Shown in pieces: positions 43,714 through 52,486 of a stretch of 64,000 nucleotides of DNA. The DNA is taken from positions 20,558 through 84,557 of the forward strand of contig NZ_JACJVN010000012.1 of NCBI RefSeq assembly GCF_014212015.1, given 5' to 3'. The translations under genes and the position numbers were made by a program. How positions within the stretch are numbered: the first letter of the stretch is position 1; every line of letters starts with the position of its first letter. A model generated the notes under the pieces. The model saw only the letters and a program-made list of their open reading frames with translations. It did not search any database and was not told the DNA's origin. Source of the DNA: Cohnella lubricantis (GTDB lineage: Bacteria > Bacillota > Bacilli > Paenibacillales > Paenibacillaceae).

Positions 43714-43718
43714 TCATT

Positions 43719-43748
43719 ATTATAACGCTGTATAACTCATTTGGTCAA
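43719..43748 (-). promoter_or_regulatory. Promoter of the pyruvate dehydrogenase operon
   Basis: Minus-strand -35 TTGACC (43748-43743) and -10 TATAAT (43724-43719) with an 18-bp spacer, 54 bp before the pdhA start. Confidence 0.85.
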
Positions 43749-43795
43749 AGTAAAAAGGCTATTTCCCCCGATTTTATATGATTTTTAATCCATTG

Positions 43796-43832
43796 TTGTT
43801 CATAGTACAGATCATCTGTATTATAGATACAG
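43796..43832 (+). promoter_or_regulatory. Promoter of the esterase gene with an overlapping palindrome
   Basis: -35 TTGTTC (43796-43801), 17-bp spacer, -10 TATTAT (43819-43824). A perfect dyad CTGTAT-TATAG-ATACAG (43816-43832) covers the -10, the usual place for a repressor operator. The leader to the start at 44012 is about 180 nt. Confidence 0.55.
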
Positions 43833-44011
43833 TGTAATACAAATCAACTGGTTACAGCTGGCAATGCCGCTAAATGACAGCGATTTCACGTTTTTTTCGA
43901 ACATCGTTAAGCCAAACCGAAGAGCGAAATTTAGCAGCTCCGCCCTTCCATATGGTGTACCCATGGCGCCCTTCCGGCATACTCTCACGCATTAACGAAA
44001 GGAAGATCCCG

Positions 44012-44758
44012 ATGAGCGAACAACCGATTTTCAGAAGAACCATCGTCCGACATGTTGTGCCAAGCCGATATTTGCCCGAAGGAAGCCGCAGCATCCGCCT
44101 CTACCTCCCGCCCGGTTATCAAGAGGTGCTGAGCTACCCCGTTGTCTACTGCCAAGATGGAGAAGATTTCTTCAACTTCGGCCGTATTGCGACGTTCGCG
44201 CAGAAGCTGATCCTCGAGGATGGCTGGGAGCCGTTCATTATCGTCGGCGTCGATGTCGACAAGAAGCTCCGCACCTCCGAATACGCGCCTGGCGGGGAAC
44301 GGCACGAGAGATATGTGCGATTTTTCGCGGAGGAGCTGGTGCCATTCGTCGAAAGTACAGTTGCCGTCCGCACAACGCCCGATGAGCGGCTGCTTGCCGG
44401 AGACTCGCTCGGCGCGGCTGTCAGCCTGTCGATCGCACTCGCGCGTCCGGATTTGTTCACCCGCATCCTCTCGCTGTCGGGTGCGTATTATGACGGCTCC
44501 GTTCAGTTGATCCAGACCGCCGAAGATCTGTCCTGGCTGTCCGTCTGGATGACCGTTGGCCTTCAGGAGAACGCGTACGAGACCGATCACGGCACGTTCA
44601 ACTTCGTGCAGCTGAACCGTCTCGCCCGCCGCATGTTCGAGAGCCGCGGCGCGTTCCTCGATTATCGCGAGAAGGACGGGGAGCACAAGTGGGGCTTCTG
44701 GCAGTCGGAGCTGACCGAAGCGCTCGCCGCGTTCCTCGGTCCGGAAGCACATATGTAA
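44012..44758 (+). CDS. Esterase, alpha/beta hydrolase (Fes/EsteraseD-like)
   Basis: A 248-residue alpha/beta hydrolase of the enterochelin-esterase-like group. The nucleophile is in AGDSLGAAVS (near 128-137), the acid and His lie in the last third (KDGEHKWGFWQSEL near 222-235). YLPPGYQEVLSYPVVYCQDG is the typical early strand. There is no signal peptide and no siderophore gene nearby, so the substrate is open. ATG 44012 has AAAGGAAG upstream; the open frame to 43874 is leader. Confidence 0.85.
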   Translation: MSEQPIFRRTIVRHVVPSRYLPEGSRSIRLYLPPGYQEVLSYPVVYCQDGEDFFNFGRIATFAQKLILEDGWEPFIIVGVDVDKKLRTSEYAPGGERHERYVRFFAEELVPFVESTVAVRTTPDERLLAGDSLGAAVSLSIALARPDLFTRILSLSGAYYDGSVQLIQTAEDLSWLSVWMTVGLQENAYETDHGTFNFVQLNRLARRMFESRGAFLDYREKDGEHKWGFWQSELTEALAAFLGPEAHM

Positions 44759-44761
44759 TAT

Positions 44762-44819
44762 AAGCAAGCCGCCTTCGCCCCCGGATTCTTCCGGGTGACG
44801 GAGGCGGCTTGCTTTGCTT
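44762..44819. terminator. Terminator after the esterase gene
   Basis: AAGCAAGCCGCCT (44762-44774) pairs with AGGCGGCTTGCTT (44802-44814), with an inner CCCGG/CCGGG stem, followed by TGCTTC. It may also serve the convergent gene ending at 44870. Confidence 0.8.
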
Positions 44820-44869
44820 CGTTGACGGGATTCGCGTGCCGTTCCGGCGTACGAGCGTTCGGCCGAATG

Positions 44870-45346
44870 TCAGCCTTCGCCGATCCGTTCCGCAATCCGG
44901 CGAACGAGCCGCTCGCAGCCGACATTCACCATCTCATACACTTCCTCGAAGTTGCCCGTGTAATACGGGTCCGGTACATCCTCCAGTCCCAGCTCCGGCA
45001 CAAGCGAGAGGAACCGAATGACCTCAGCCGGCGCATTCGGACCGATCACGGAACGGATGTTGCGTTCATTGCTGCTGTCCATCGCGACTAGCAGGTCATA
45101 CTCCTCGCCGTCCTGCCGCCGAAGTTGGCTTGCTCTCATGCCGTCATAGGAGATGCCATGGCGGTCTAACAGCTGGCGGGTCCCTTCGTGCGGCGGTTTG
45201 CCAATGTGCCAATCGCCTGTGCCCGACGACGAGATCTCGATCCGATCCTCCAAGCCCTCTGCCCGAACCTTGTCGCGGAATACCGCTTCAGCCATCGGCG
45301 AGCGGCAGATGTTGCCGAGACAGACGAACGCTACACGATAAGTCAT
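44870..45346 (-). CDS. Low-molecular-weight protein-tyrosine phosphatase
   Basis: A 158-residue low-molecular-weight phosphotyrosine phosphatase. The P-loop is VCLGNICRSPMAE (8-20), with nucleophile Cys9 and Arg15 of CxGNxCRS; the general-acid loop is DVPDPYY near 122-128. Bacterial relatives act on tyrosine-phosphorylated proteins or stress-linked phosphoarginine. The WHIG and DRHGI elements are typical. AGGAGG precedes the ATG at 45346. It follows the TRIC-type gene by 73 bp. Confidence 0.92.
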   Translation of the reverse strand: MTYRVAFVCLGNICRSPMAEAVFRDKVRAEGLEDRIEISSSGTGDWHIGKPPHEGTRQLLDRHGISYDGMRASQLRRQDGEEYDLLVAMDSSNERNIRSVIGPNAPAEVIRFLSLVPELGLEDVPDPYYTGNFEEVYEMVNVGCERLVRRIAERIGEG

Positions 45347-45419
45347 TTGCTTTATCCTCCTTACTCTCCTTCTCGCGCCAATGAATGAACCTCGCTTAGT
45401 TAACCGGGGTCAGATGTGG

Positions 45420-46040
45420 TTAACCCCTGTGCTTGCGCAAAGCGCGGCGAGGCAGCTTCCATTTGTAATGCACAGACAGCATTCGGAACGTCACGATAAT
45501 GCCAAACAGAATGAGCAGCTCCCACGTGCTCCGGACATTCACCATCCCGATGGCGAAGCCGGCCGCGAGAGCCCACACCGCATAGATCTCGTCGCGCAGC
45601 ACGAGCGGCTTGCGGCCTGCCATCATATCGCGAATCATCCCGCCGCCGATCCCCGTCAGCATCGCCGCAACCATCACCGCATTGATCGGGAGGTTCGCCT
45701 CGACGGCATATAATGCCCCTTGAATAGCGAACGCAGCTAAGCCGATCGCGTCGAAGAACGCCTCTGCCCGCTTCCAATGGTGAATCCACTTCATCGGCAG
45801 CAGGAACATGACGATGATCGATCCTAGCGCCGTGTTTAAGAACAAGCTCTCGTTCCAGAGCGTCGCCACCGGCGCGCCGATTAGCAGATTACGCACGACG
45901 CCGCCTCCGAACGCCGTCACCAATCCTAATACGATTACGCCGAGAATATCGTAATCCTCTTCCATCGCTACGATGGCGCCGCTAGCCGCGAACGCGATCG
46001 TACCGATCAGGCTGAATAATTGAAACACGTCCCAATCCAA
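45420..46040 (-). CDS. UPF0126/TRIC-type membrane protein
   Basis: A 206-residue membrane protein of the UPF0126 (YvgT/YicG) family, now linked to prokaryotic trimeric intracellular cation channels. About seven hydrophobic segments contain two Gly-rich repeats, AFGGGVVRNLL and GIGGGMIRDMM, which are the signature of the duplicated three-helix unit. I chose TTG 46040 with GGAGG 8 nt upstream, which gives the family length; an open frame to 46124 is unsupported. Confidence 0.87.
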   Translation of the reverse strand: MDWDVFQLFSLIGTIAFAASGAIVAMEEDYDILGVIVLGLVTAFGGGVVRNLLIGAPVATLWNESLFLNTALGSIIVMFLLPMKWIHHWKRAEAFFDAIGLAAFAIQGALYAVEANLPINAVMVAAMLTGIGGGMIRDMMAGRKPLVLRDEIYAVWALAAGFAIGMVNVRSTWELLILFGIIVTFRMLSVHYKWKLPRRALRKHRG

Positions 46041-46249
46041 CGACTCCGCCTCCGAATTTCGACGAATGATTCCATTTTGGCGAACGCACGAATCGATCCG
46101 AATCCATAATGTATTCGCGGCCATTCGATACTCGCGTTATACTAAGATTAGCACAAGCCCGTTCGTCGAATAAGGACGAATCGAATCGCGCTTAATATTT
46201 AATTAGGTTAAACAAATGCACTCATCGTCACAAAGGAGGTATCGACGCC

Positions 46250-46909
46250 ATGACTTCAGCAGCACTACGGCGCGCCATTATCTTCGCAGGCGGCGAGCTT
46301 GGCGAGTGGGCGGCAGCTCTCATTCAACCGAACGATTATATAATAGGCGCTGACCGCGGCGCACTTTATTTAGCCGAATCCGGTCTTCCTCTCCATCTGG
46401 CAGTCGGCGATTTCGACTCTATCGACCCCCAACAGCTTGCCTATGTACGTCAGCATGCCGGCGAGATGCTGGCTTTCGATGCCGTCGACAAGGATTGGAC
46501 GGACAGCGAGCTTGCGCTGCGTGAAGCTCTCGCCCGCGGCTGGCGCGATGTCGTCATCGTCGGCGGCTTGGGCAGCCGATTCGATCACACGCTGGCTAAC
46601 GTGTATTTGCTCTGCCTGGCAGCGGATGAGGGCTGTTCAGCCGTCCTGGTCGGCGAACACAACGAGATCCGCCTGCTGACCGGCCCCGGCGAGTGCCGGC
46701 TGGATGCCGATCCGCGCTTCGAACACGTGTCCCTGCTCCCTATTGCGGGAGAAGCAGCCGGGATTACGCTCAGCGGCTTCGTCTACCCGCTGAACGATGC
46801 GACGCTCCGCATGGGCATGACGCTTGGCGTCAGCAACAAGCTCGCCGGAACCGAAGGCATCGTCGAGCTTGGCGAAGGGCGTCTGCTCCTTATCCGCAGC
46901 CGAGATTGA
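46250..46909 (+). CDS. Thiamine pyrophosphokinase
   Basis: A 219-residue thiamine pyrophosphokinase (ThiN type), which converts thiamine to thiamine diphosphate with ATP. IGADRGALYL (about 32-41), AVGDFDSID (51-59) with the metal-binding Asp residues, KDWTDSELAL (about 80-89) and GGLGSRFDHTLANV (about 105-118) are diagnostic. AAAGGAGG lies about 10 nt before the ATG. The product is the cofactor of the pyruvate dehydrogenase and 2-oxoacid oxidoreductase encoded in this window. Confidence 0.93.
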   Translation: MTSAALRRAIIFAGGELGEWAAALIQPNDYIIGADRGALYLAESGLPLHLAVGDFDSIDPQQLAYVRQHAGEMLAFDAVDKDWTDSELALREALARGWRDVVIVGGLGSRFDHTLANVYLLCLAADEGCSAVLVGEHNEIRLLTGPGECRLDADPRFEHVSLLPIAGEAAGITLSGFVYPLNDATLRMGMTLGVSNKLAGTEGIVELGEGRLLLIRSRD

Positions 46910-46988
46910 CGGAGCGCGCCCGGGGCAAAGCCCGGCAGCGTATCAACCATCCAGGCGGAATAACTGAGGTATGGGGATATACCTGCTG

Positions 46989-47765
46989 CTATACCTCCAC
47001 GGTCATCCCTTCCCTCGCGAAGCGCACGCTTGAAGGAAGTCCATAGTCTCGGCGAAGATCGATGTCGTGCGACTGATGCGTGAACACCGCCGCCTTCGCC
47101 CCTGCTTCCTCGACGAGCTGCAAGCCTTCGCGAACATCGTACAGCGATCGCGTCTCGCGCGGATACGGCTCGTCGTAGAAGCTCGTGCCCAGCACGAGCA
47201 GCGTCAATCCCTGCAGCGGACGCTTCTCGGCTTCGGACAAGTCGAACGAATCCGGGCAATACGCCCAAGCCTTGCCGCTGCCGTCTTGCTTCTCGAATCG
47301 ATAGGCGTACGCATACCCGTTCTTGCCGTGGTTCACGCGCCAAGGCCATACTTGCCAGCCGCCGTACCGCAAGCCCTCATCGCAAGCGGACAGCTTCAGC
47401 CTGCGTCCGACCCAAGGGTATCGCGCCAGCACCTCCGGAATCACCTCGGCAGGAGCGCGCAGCTCAGCCGTCAGATCGAGCCACCGGCAAGCGTCCGCCC
47501 ACTCGACGAGACCGCCGATATGATCATAATGGGCATGCGTCAGCAGCCCTTGCTTCACCTGGCGCACGCCAAGCCGCTCCATCTGCCTGCGCCAATCCGG
47601 GCCGCAATCGATGAGCAGCGGCTGCTCCCCTTCTTCCTCGAGCCAGACGGATGGCCGCAGCCGAACGTTCATGCCGGTCGTGCGCGCCTCCGAGCATACT
47701 TCGCAATCGCAATAAACGCGAGGAGTCCCCAATGAATCCCCGTTGCCTAGAAATGTGATCCTCAT
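46989..47765 (-). CDS. MBL-fold hydrolase, PhnP-like
   Basis: A 258-residue metallo-beta-lactamase-fold protein. Metal motif LTHAHYDHIGG (75-85), and an N-terminal GTPRVYCDCEVC whose cysteines resemble the zinc-binding site of PhnP, a cyclic ribose phosphate phosphodiesterase. The final His is in THQSHDI. The likely activity is phosphodiester hydrolysis, substrate unknown. No phosphonate genes are adjacent. It begins 25 bp after the acetyltransferase gene. Confidence 0.85.
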   Translation of the reverse strand: MRITFLGNGDSLGTPRVYCDCEVCSEARTTGMNVRLRPSVWLEEEGEQPLLIDCGPDWRRQMERLGVRQVKQGLLTHAHYDHIGGLVEWADACRWLDLTAELRAPAEVIPEVLARYPWVGRRLKLSACDEGLRYGGWQVWPWRVNHGKNGYAYAYRFEKQDGSGKAWAYCPDSFDLSEAEKRPLQGLTLLVLGTSFYDEPYPRETRSLYDVREGLQLVEEAGAKAAVFTHQSHDIDLRRDYGLPSSVRFAREGMTVEV

Positions 47766-47790
47766 CGTTTAAGCCGCACACTCCTCGCTA

Positions 47791-48471
47791 TTAAATCGGC
47801 AGAAGCGCGACGCGGTCGGCCGATTCGAGCCGCCCCATCATCTCGTCCCATTCCCGGGGCTTATTCGGCAGCGCCGAGTAGTACCAGCGCAGGAACTTGG
47901 CGGGCAGCTCCGACGGGAGCGAATCCTGCGACTCATCGGCCGGCCGGAAGCAGAAGTCAAGGCCGCGCACCGCTTTGCCCTCATGGTCCCAGGAAGGATG
48001 CACGTATTCGAGGTCCAGCTTCTTGAAGCCCAGATGAGAGAGCACCTCGCGGCGAACAGCCGGATGCATCGGAGCGACGGAGCCGAACGACAAAGACGAG
48101 GTCTCATCCGCCGCCGGATCGTATATCTCCGCGAACATCCCGAGCGACTTGGTTCCGGATTCCTCCTCCAGCTGCCGAAGGTGCTTCTCGCGCTCCGTCA
48201 GCAGATATCGGCCGATGCCGAGCCCGGAACGCCCGATGATCGTGAAGTCCGTCATCGCCACGCGAAGCTCCGAACGATACCGATATTCCGTCGCGCCAAC
48301 GACCTCACCGTCCAGTACGGCGACATACACTTGAATGGTCGGATCCTGAAGCGGCTCCCTCCACAGCTCGAAGGACAGCACTTCCTCCGGCGGGAACACT
48401 TCCCCCATCAACTGATGCATCTTCGCAAAATAAGGATCGTCCACGGACGAGATTTTCCGATATTCCAACAT
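47791..48471 (-). CDS. GNAT acetyltransferase
   Basis: A 226-residue GNAT-fold protein. MTDFTIIGRSGLGIGRYLLTERE carries an acetyl-CoA loop (GRSGLGIGRYL); the long C-terminal part (about 120-226) extends beyond the core and has CFRPADES and LRWYYSALP. The family seems specific to Bacillales and has no assigned substrate. ATG 48471 has GGAGGAAG 7 nt upstream; the open frame to 48741 runs through a terminator. Confidence 0.78.
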   Translation of the reverse strand: MLEYRKISSVDDPYFAKMHQLMGEVFPPEEVLSFELWREPLQDPTIQVYVAVLDGEVVGATEYRYRSELRVAMTDFTIIGRSGLGIGRYLLTEREKHLRQLEEESGTKSLGMFAEIYDPAADETSSLSFGSVAPMHPAVRREVLSHLGFKKLDLEYVHPSWDHEGKAVRGLDFCFRPADESQDSLPSELPAKFLRWYYSALPNKPREWDEMMGRLESADRVALLPI

Positions 48472-48567
48472 GTCTCTTCCTCCAGCTCCTCGCATCTCCA
48501 TTATGGTCAACTCAACACTCTTAACTTTAATATAGCCCTGCGGTGAAGAGCAATCGAATCTGATCAC

Positions 48568-48612
48568 AAAAAAAACAAAAAAGCCGCCGAATCGACAAGC
48601 CGGATTCGCCGG
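48568..48612 (-). terminator. Terminator after the second acetyltransferase gene
   Basis: On the minus strand CCGGCGAATC (48612-48603) pairs with GATTCGGCGG (48593-48584) with one mismatch, followed by CTTTTTTG and a further T run. Confidence 0.85.
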
Positions 48613-48628
48613 TCGATCAGCCGCTTCG

Positions 48629-49306
48629 TTACCCTTGCGGGCCGGATAGGAACGGATTGCGCCATTCCATAATCGCCGCGTTGTTGCACGATTCCTCGTC
48701 ATCCAAGTAATCGCGGACGACGCCGACGGGCGTGCGCCCATTCTTCAGCAGGAACGTCAGCACCGGGTCCTTGCGTTCGCCTCGTGCCACTTCTTCCAAG
48801 TAAGCCTCCGGCGATATGCGGCCCGCAACGAGATGGTAACCGGGCATGCGGCCGGCTCCGAGCAGCCTGCGGCAGCCGAGATGAACGACCGTCTCATACA
48901 TGGATTGCATGAGCCACCTGCCGAGGCCGAACCGCCGGTACGCCGGCATGACGCCGATATCGACGACGTACAGCGTATCGCCGTCCGGCTCGTGATTGCG
49001 GATGTAGCCTTCGTCTGTGACGGAAGCCCAATCATGCTTCTCCGCATGGCCAAGCGACCGCCGCATGCCCGTCATCGAGCCGACGATCCGCCCCTCCATC
49101 TCCACGCATAGCGCGCCTTCCGGGAAGCGGGTGACGTGCTCGCGGATCTGCTCGTCGTTCCACCACAGCTCCGGCGGATACGGCGGCGGGAAGCAAGCCT
49201 TCTGCACTTCGATCAGCCCGTCTATATCGGCGAGCGTATAGTTGCGGATGACCGCTGGCGCCATGCGCTCGCCATCCGTTGCGATCCAGCTTTTGAACAT
49301 TGGCAT
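48629..49306 (-). CDS. GNAT acetyltransferase, partner of the nitrilase gene
   Basis: A 225-residue GNAT protein. IRNYTLADIDGLIEVQKACFPPPYP at the start (in two parts), VVDIGVMPAYRRFGLGRWLM (about 113-132) as acetyl-CoA loop. It lies 25 bp after the nitrilase-family gene on the same strand. In B. subtilis YhcX a similar acetyltransferase and a carbon-nitrogen hydrolase are one chain, so the two proteins here probably act together. The substrate is unknown. Confidence 0.83.
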   Translation of the reverse strand: MPMFKSWIATDGERMAPAVIRNYTLADIDGLIEVQKACFPPPYPPELWWNDEQIREHVTRFPEGALCVEMEGRIVGSMTGMRRSLGHAEKHDWASVTDEGYIRNHEPDGDTLYVVDIGVMPAYRRFGLGRWLMQSMYETVVHLGCRRLLGAGRMPGYHLVAGRISPEAYLEEVARGERKDPVLTFLLKNGRTPVGVVRDYLDDEESCNNAAIMEWRNPFLSGPQG

Positions 49307-49331
49307 ATCTCCTTCAATGAATCCGCGGCGG

Positions 49332-50192
49332 TTAATCCCAATCGGTGTACAGATCGGTCCGGCGGTCGCGCCACGTCGTTACGGAACCGGCCTTCCGGAC
49401 GTCCTCCAGCAGAGACAGGTCCAGATCAGCCGTGATGAGCATGTCTGCGTTAATCTCTCCCTCGGCCAGCACTCCGCGTGGAGGAAACGGAATGTCGTTC
49501 GGCGTAATGACAGCCGCTTGGCCGTAGTTCGCCCGCATGAAGTCAACGCCGCGAAGCGAGCCGACCGTGCCGGTCGTCACGATGTACACCTGGTTCTCCA
49601 CGGCGCGCGCGTGGCAGCAATAGCGGACGCGGTAGAAACCGTGCCGATCGTCCGTGCATGACGGGCAGAAGATGACGTCCGCGCCGAGCGCGCGGACCAT
49701 GCGGACGATCTCCGGGAACTCGATGTCGTAGCAGGTCAGCAGGCCGATCGTGCCGTATTCCGTCTCGAACACGGCGACTCCCTCGCCCGGCTCGACGTTC
49801 CATTCCTCGCGCTCCGTCGGCGTAATGTGAAGCTTGTCCTGCGTGAAGATGCGCCCGTCCGGCGCGAACAAGAAGGCCGTGTTGCGCAGCTTGCCGCCTG
49901 AGCGGGTCACATGCGTACCGCCGATAATGTACATGCCGTATTCGCGAGCGAGACCGCCGAACAGCTCCTTGTAGGCGTCTGTATAATCGACCAGCTTGCC
50001 GACAGGATGACCTCGGCCGGTCGCGTCGCCGATCGCGAGCAGCGGCGTCGTCACGAATTCGGGGAACAGCACGAACTTCGCGCCATACTCGGAAGCGTTC
50101 CGAACATAGTGAACGACTTGATCGCGGAAATCCTCGAAGCTGTTCGCGTCCTTGAGCTCAAATTGGACTGCGGATACTCTTATTTTCGACAT
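49332..50192 (-). CDS. Carbon-nitrogen hydrolase (nitrilase superfamily)
   Basis: A 286-residue nitrilase-superfamily amidase. The catalytic triad is visible: Glu in LFPEFVTT (near 45), Lys in QDKLHITPTE (near 118) and Cys in LLTCYDIEFPE (near 152). It has no signal peptide. The segment CPSCTDDRHGFYRVR and the pairing with an acetyltransferase match the C-terminal half of YhcX. It may hydrolyse an acylated amide made by its partner, which is inference. Stands 34 bp before the kinase gene at 50226. Confidence 0.88.
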   Translation of the reverse strand: MSKIRVSAVQFELKDANSFEDFRDQVVHYVRNASEYGAKFVLFPEFVTTPLLAIGDATGRGHPVGKLVDYTDAYKELFGGLAREYGMYIIGGTHVTRSGGKLRNTAFLFAPDGRIFTQDKLHITPTEREEWNVEPGEGVAVFETEYGTIGLLTCYDIEFPEIVRMVRALGADVIFCPSCTDDRHGFYRVRYCCHARAVENQVYIVTTGTVGSLRGVDFMRANYGQAAVITPNDIPFPPRGVLAEGEINADMLITADLDLSLLEDVRKAGSVTTWRDRRTDLYTDWD

Positions 50193-50225
50193 CTATATCT
50201 CTCCTCCGTCAACAACGCGCCTGCA

Positions 50226-51587
50226 CTAGAATGAGTTCAACTGGCGCGGGAATTGCAATACAATGGTCGTTCCATTGCCCTGCTTGCTGAACACTTCGAC
50301 CGTTCCTTCATGAAGATCAACGATCTTCTTGGCGATCGACAGCCCCAATCCGCTGCCTCCCGTCGAACGATGGCGGGCTTCGTCCACGCGGTAGAAGCGT
50401 TCGAACAAGTACGGGATCTCGCTCTCGGGGATCCCGATGCCGTAATCAGTCACTTCAATCTTCACCATGCTGCGGACGAACCGAACCCGTACGTCGATCG
50501 GTTCCTTGCTGTACTTGATCGCATTGTCGATCAAGATCTGCAACAATTGGCGAATCTTGTCCTTGTCGCCCACCATGACCGCGGAGCCGCTCGGATGATG
50601 AACCCGAATCTCACGCTGGAACGTCGTGCCGAGCACCGATGCGAGCTCCTGCACGACTTGCGCGACATCGAACCGGCTCTTATGCAGCCAGTCGTCCTGT
50701 TCCGCTTCCGCGAGCATGAGCATGGAACGGGTCATTCGCTTCAGCCGCTCCGTCTCTTGTGCGATCGCCTCGACCGCTTCGTCGCGCACCGCTTCGTTGT
50801 CCCGCCCCCAACGCTTGAGCATATCGGCATAGCTGCCGATAACCGTCAGCGGCGTCTTCAGCTCATGCGACGCGTCGGCGACGAACTGCTTCTGCCGCTC
50901 GATGTTCCGATCGATCCGATCGATCATCTGATTAAACGCGCGAATGAGCTGCGCCAGCTCCACCGACTCTTCGTTGCCCATCTTCACTTTATGAAGCACG
51001 CCGCTCCGGTCGATCTCGCGCATCGTCTGCACCATCTGGCTGATCGGTCCGGTCAAGCGGGAAGTGAACCAGTACGTTCCGAAAATCGCGAAAACAACAG
51101 CGCCGACACTCGTCACGCTCAGCGCTCCGATCAAGATCTGCAAGTAGCTGTCCAGCACCGTGAGCCGCCTGACGCCTTCCACGACGCCGATCAGCACATT
51201 GTTCTGGTAGATCGGCTCCGAGTAGATCAGCACCCGCTGGCGGCTAATGCTCACCGTATCGGAACGGGTCACATTGCTGACGACGGGAGTGATCGACATG
51301 AGTTCCTTGTCATAACCGACCGAATTGATCACTTCGGAATCCTTCGCCACGACGCGAATGATCTCATTGGCGTTGTACAGATCGGATAGCAGCTTCGGAT
51401 CGGTCAAGTTCGTCATCTGATTCTTGTGAAGCGACTCGACGACGAGATCCGTCTTGCTGGCGAGCAGCTGCATCTCGCTGCGAGTCGTCACTCGAATGAC
51501 CAGGAAGTAGACGAAGATATTATAGAGCAAGAGAATCAGGATAAGCCAAAATACCGTGAATAGCGTGTATCTGGAACGAAGCGTCAT
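50226..51587 (-). CDS. Sensor histidine kinase, YkoH/ArlS-like
   Basis: A 453-residue kinase: membrane segment about 10-32, an extracytoplasmic domain (about 33-150) without known motifs, a second membrane segment (about 152-172), HAMP, HisKA with His in DASHELKTPLTVIGSY, and HATPase_c with DYGIGI and GGSGLGLSIA. The order and the DASHELKTPLTVI segment resemble YkoH and ArlS. The ATG overlaps the regulator stop (ATGA), with AAGGAG upstream. Confidence 0.9.
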   Translation of the reverse strand: MTLRSRYTLFTVFWLILILLLYNIFVYFLVIRVTTRSEMQLLASKTDLVVESLHKNQMTNLTDPKLLSDLYNANEIIRVVAKDSEVINSVGYDKELMSITPVVSNVTRSDTVSISRQRVLIYSEPIYQNNVLIGVVEGVRRLTVLDSYLQILIGALSVTSVGAVVFAIFGTYWFTSRLTGPISQMVQTMREIDRSGVLHKVKMGNEESVELAQLIRAFNQMIDRIDRNIERQKQFVADASHELKTPLTVIGSYADMLKRWGRDNEAVRDEAVEAIAQETERLKRMTRSMLMLAEAEQDDWLHKSRFDVAQVVQELASVLGTTFQREIRVHHPSGSAVMVGDKDKIRQLLQILIDNAIKYSKEPIDVRVRFVRSMVKIEVTDYGIGIPESEIPYLFERFYRVDEARHRSTGGSGLGLSIAKKIVDLHEGTVEVFSKQGNGTTIVLQFPRQLNSF

Positions 51588-52279
51588 GCGTCAGGCTCCT
51601 TCACCATATAACCGACGCCTCTAACCGTATGCAGAAGCTTATGCCGGTAGCCTTTGTCCATCTTCTGTCTTAAATACCGAATGTACACGTCGACGACGTT
51701 CGTGTCGCCGATGTATTCATAGCCCCAGACGTCGGACAGAATCTCGTCCCGCGTCTTCTCTTCGTTCTTGTTCCGGGCCAGATACAGCAGCAGCTCGAAC
51801 TCGCGCGGCGTCAGATCGATCGCGTGGTCTTTGCGGAACACCTTGCGCGTGAGGAGTTCGATCGTCAAGTCGCCGATACGCAGCACGTCTTCCGTCTCCC
51901 CTTCGCGGGAGGATTTGAAGATCCGCAGAATGTTCCGCACCCGCGCGAGCAGCTCTTCCATGGCGAACGGCTTCGTGACGTAGTCATTCGCACCGTGCTC
52001 GAACCCGCTCACCTTGTCCGGTACCGTATCCCGTGCGGTAAGAAGGATGATCGGCACCGTATTGTCGCTCTGCCGAATCCGGCGCAGCACCTCGATGCCG
52101 TTCAGCTCTGGCAGCATGACGTCCAGCAGCAGCAGATCCCAGCCGCCTTCCATCGCCATCTCGAGCCCTGTGCGGCCGTCCTTGGCGCGGCCAACTTCAT
52201 AGCCTTCATGCTCGAGCTCGAGCTGGAGAATGCGCGCAATGCCGTCCTCGTCTTCAATGATTAATATCTTCTCACTCAT
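51584..52279 (-). CDS. OmpR-family response regulator, YkoG-like
   Basis: A 231-residue regulator. Receiver domain with EDEDG at 9-13, Asp55 (LLLDVMLPELNG), Thr of LLTARD and Lys of YVTKPF, then a winged helix ending HTVRGVGYMVKEPDA. The receiver, including LELEHEGYEV and GANDYVTKPF, is close to B. subtilis YkoG as I remember it. First gene of the pair; an extended -10 lies about 140 bp upstream. Confidence 0.9.
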   Translation of the reverse strand: MSEKILIIEDEDGIARILQLELEHEGYEVGRAKDGRTGLEMAMEGGWDLLLLDVMLPELNGIEVLRRIRQSDNTVPIILLTARDTVPDKVSGFEHGANDYVTKPFAMEELLARVRNILRIFKSSREGETEDVLRIGDLTIELLTRKVFRKDHAIDLTPREFELLLYLARNKNEEKTRDEILSDVWGYEYIGDTNVVDVYIRYLRQKMDKGYRHKLLHTVRGVGYMVKEPDA

Positions 52280-52317
52280 TTAGATTAGCACCTCTCTATG
52301 ACTCCATCGTTCCTTAT

Positions 52318-52423
52318 CTTCGGCCGCAGCCGAAGGATTAAGCCAACCTTATGGGTCTGCAGCAGACTTGGAACGCTATATGTCTCGTTGATTCAACTCC
52401 ATCTCAACATCCCTATTGTACCA
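52318..52423 (-). promoter_or_regulatory. Leader and promoter of the YkoG-like pair
   Basis: Minus-strand extended -10 TG-G-TACAAT (TACAAT 52420-52415). Within the 130-nt leader, CTTCGGC/GCCGAAG (52318-52324 and 52329-52335) forms a perfect 7-bp hairpin about 38 nt before the start. No clear -35. Confidence 0.45.
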
Positions 52424-52486
52424 TGGCTGTCCACAACCATCGACGTCCTCCTTGAATCGCCTTCCAGCGGTGCTGCGGAGAAGAAG

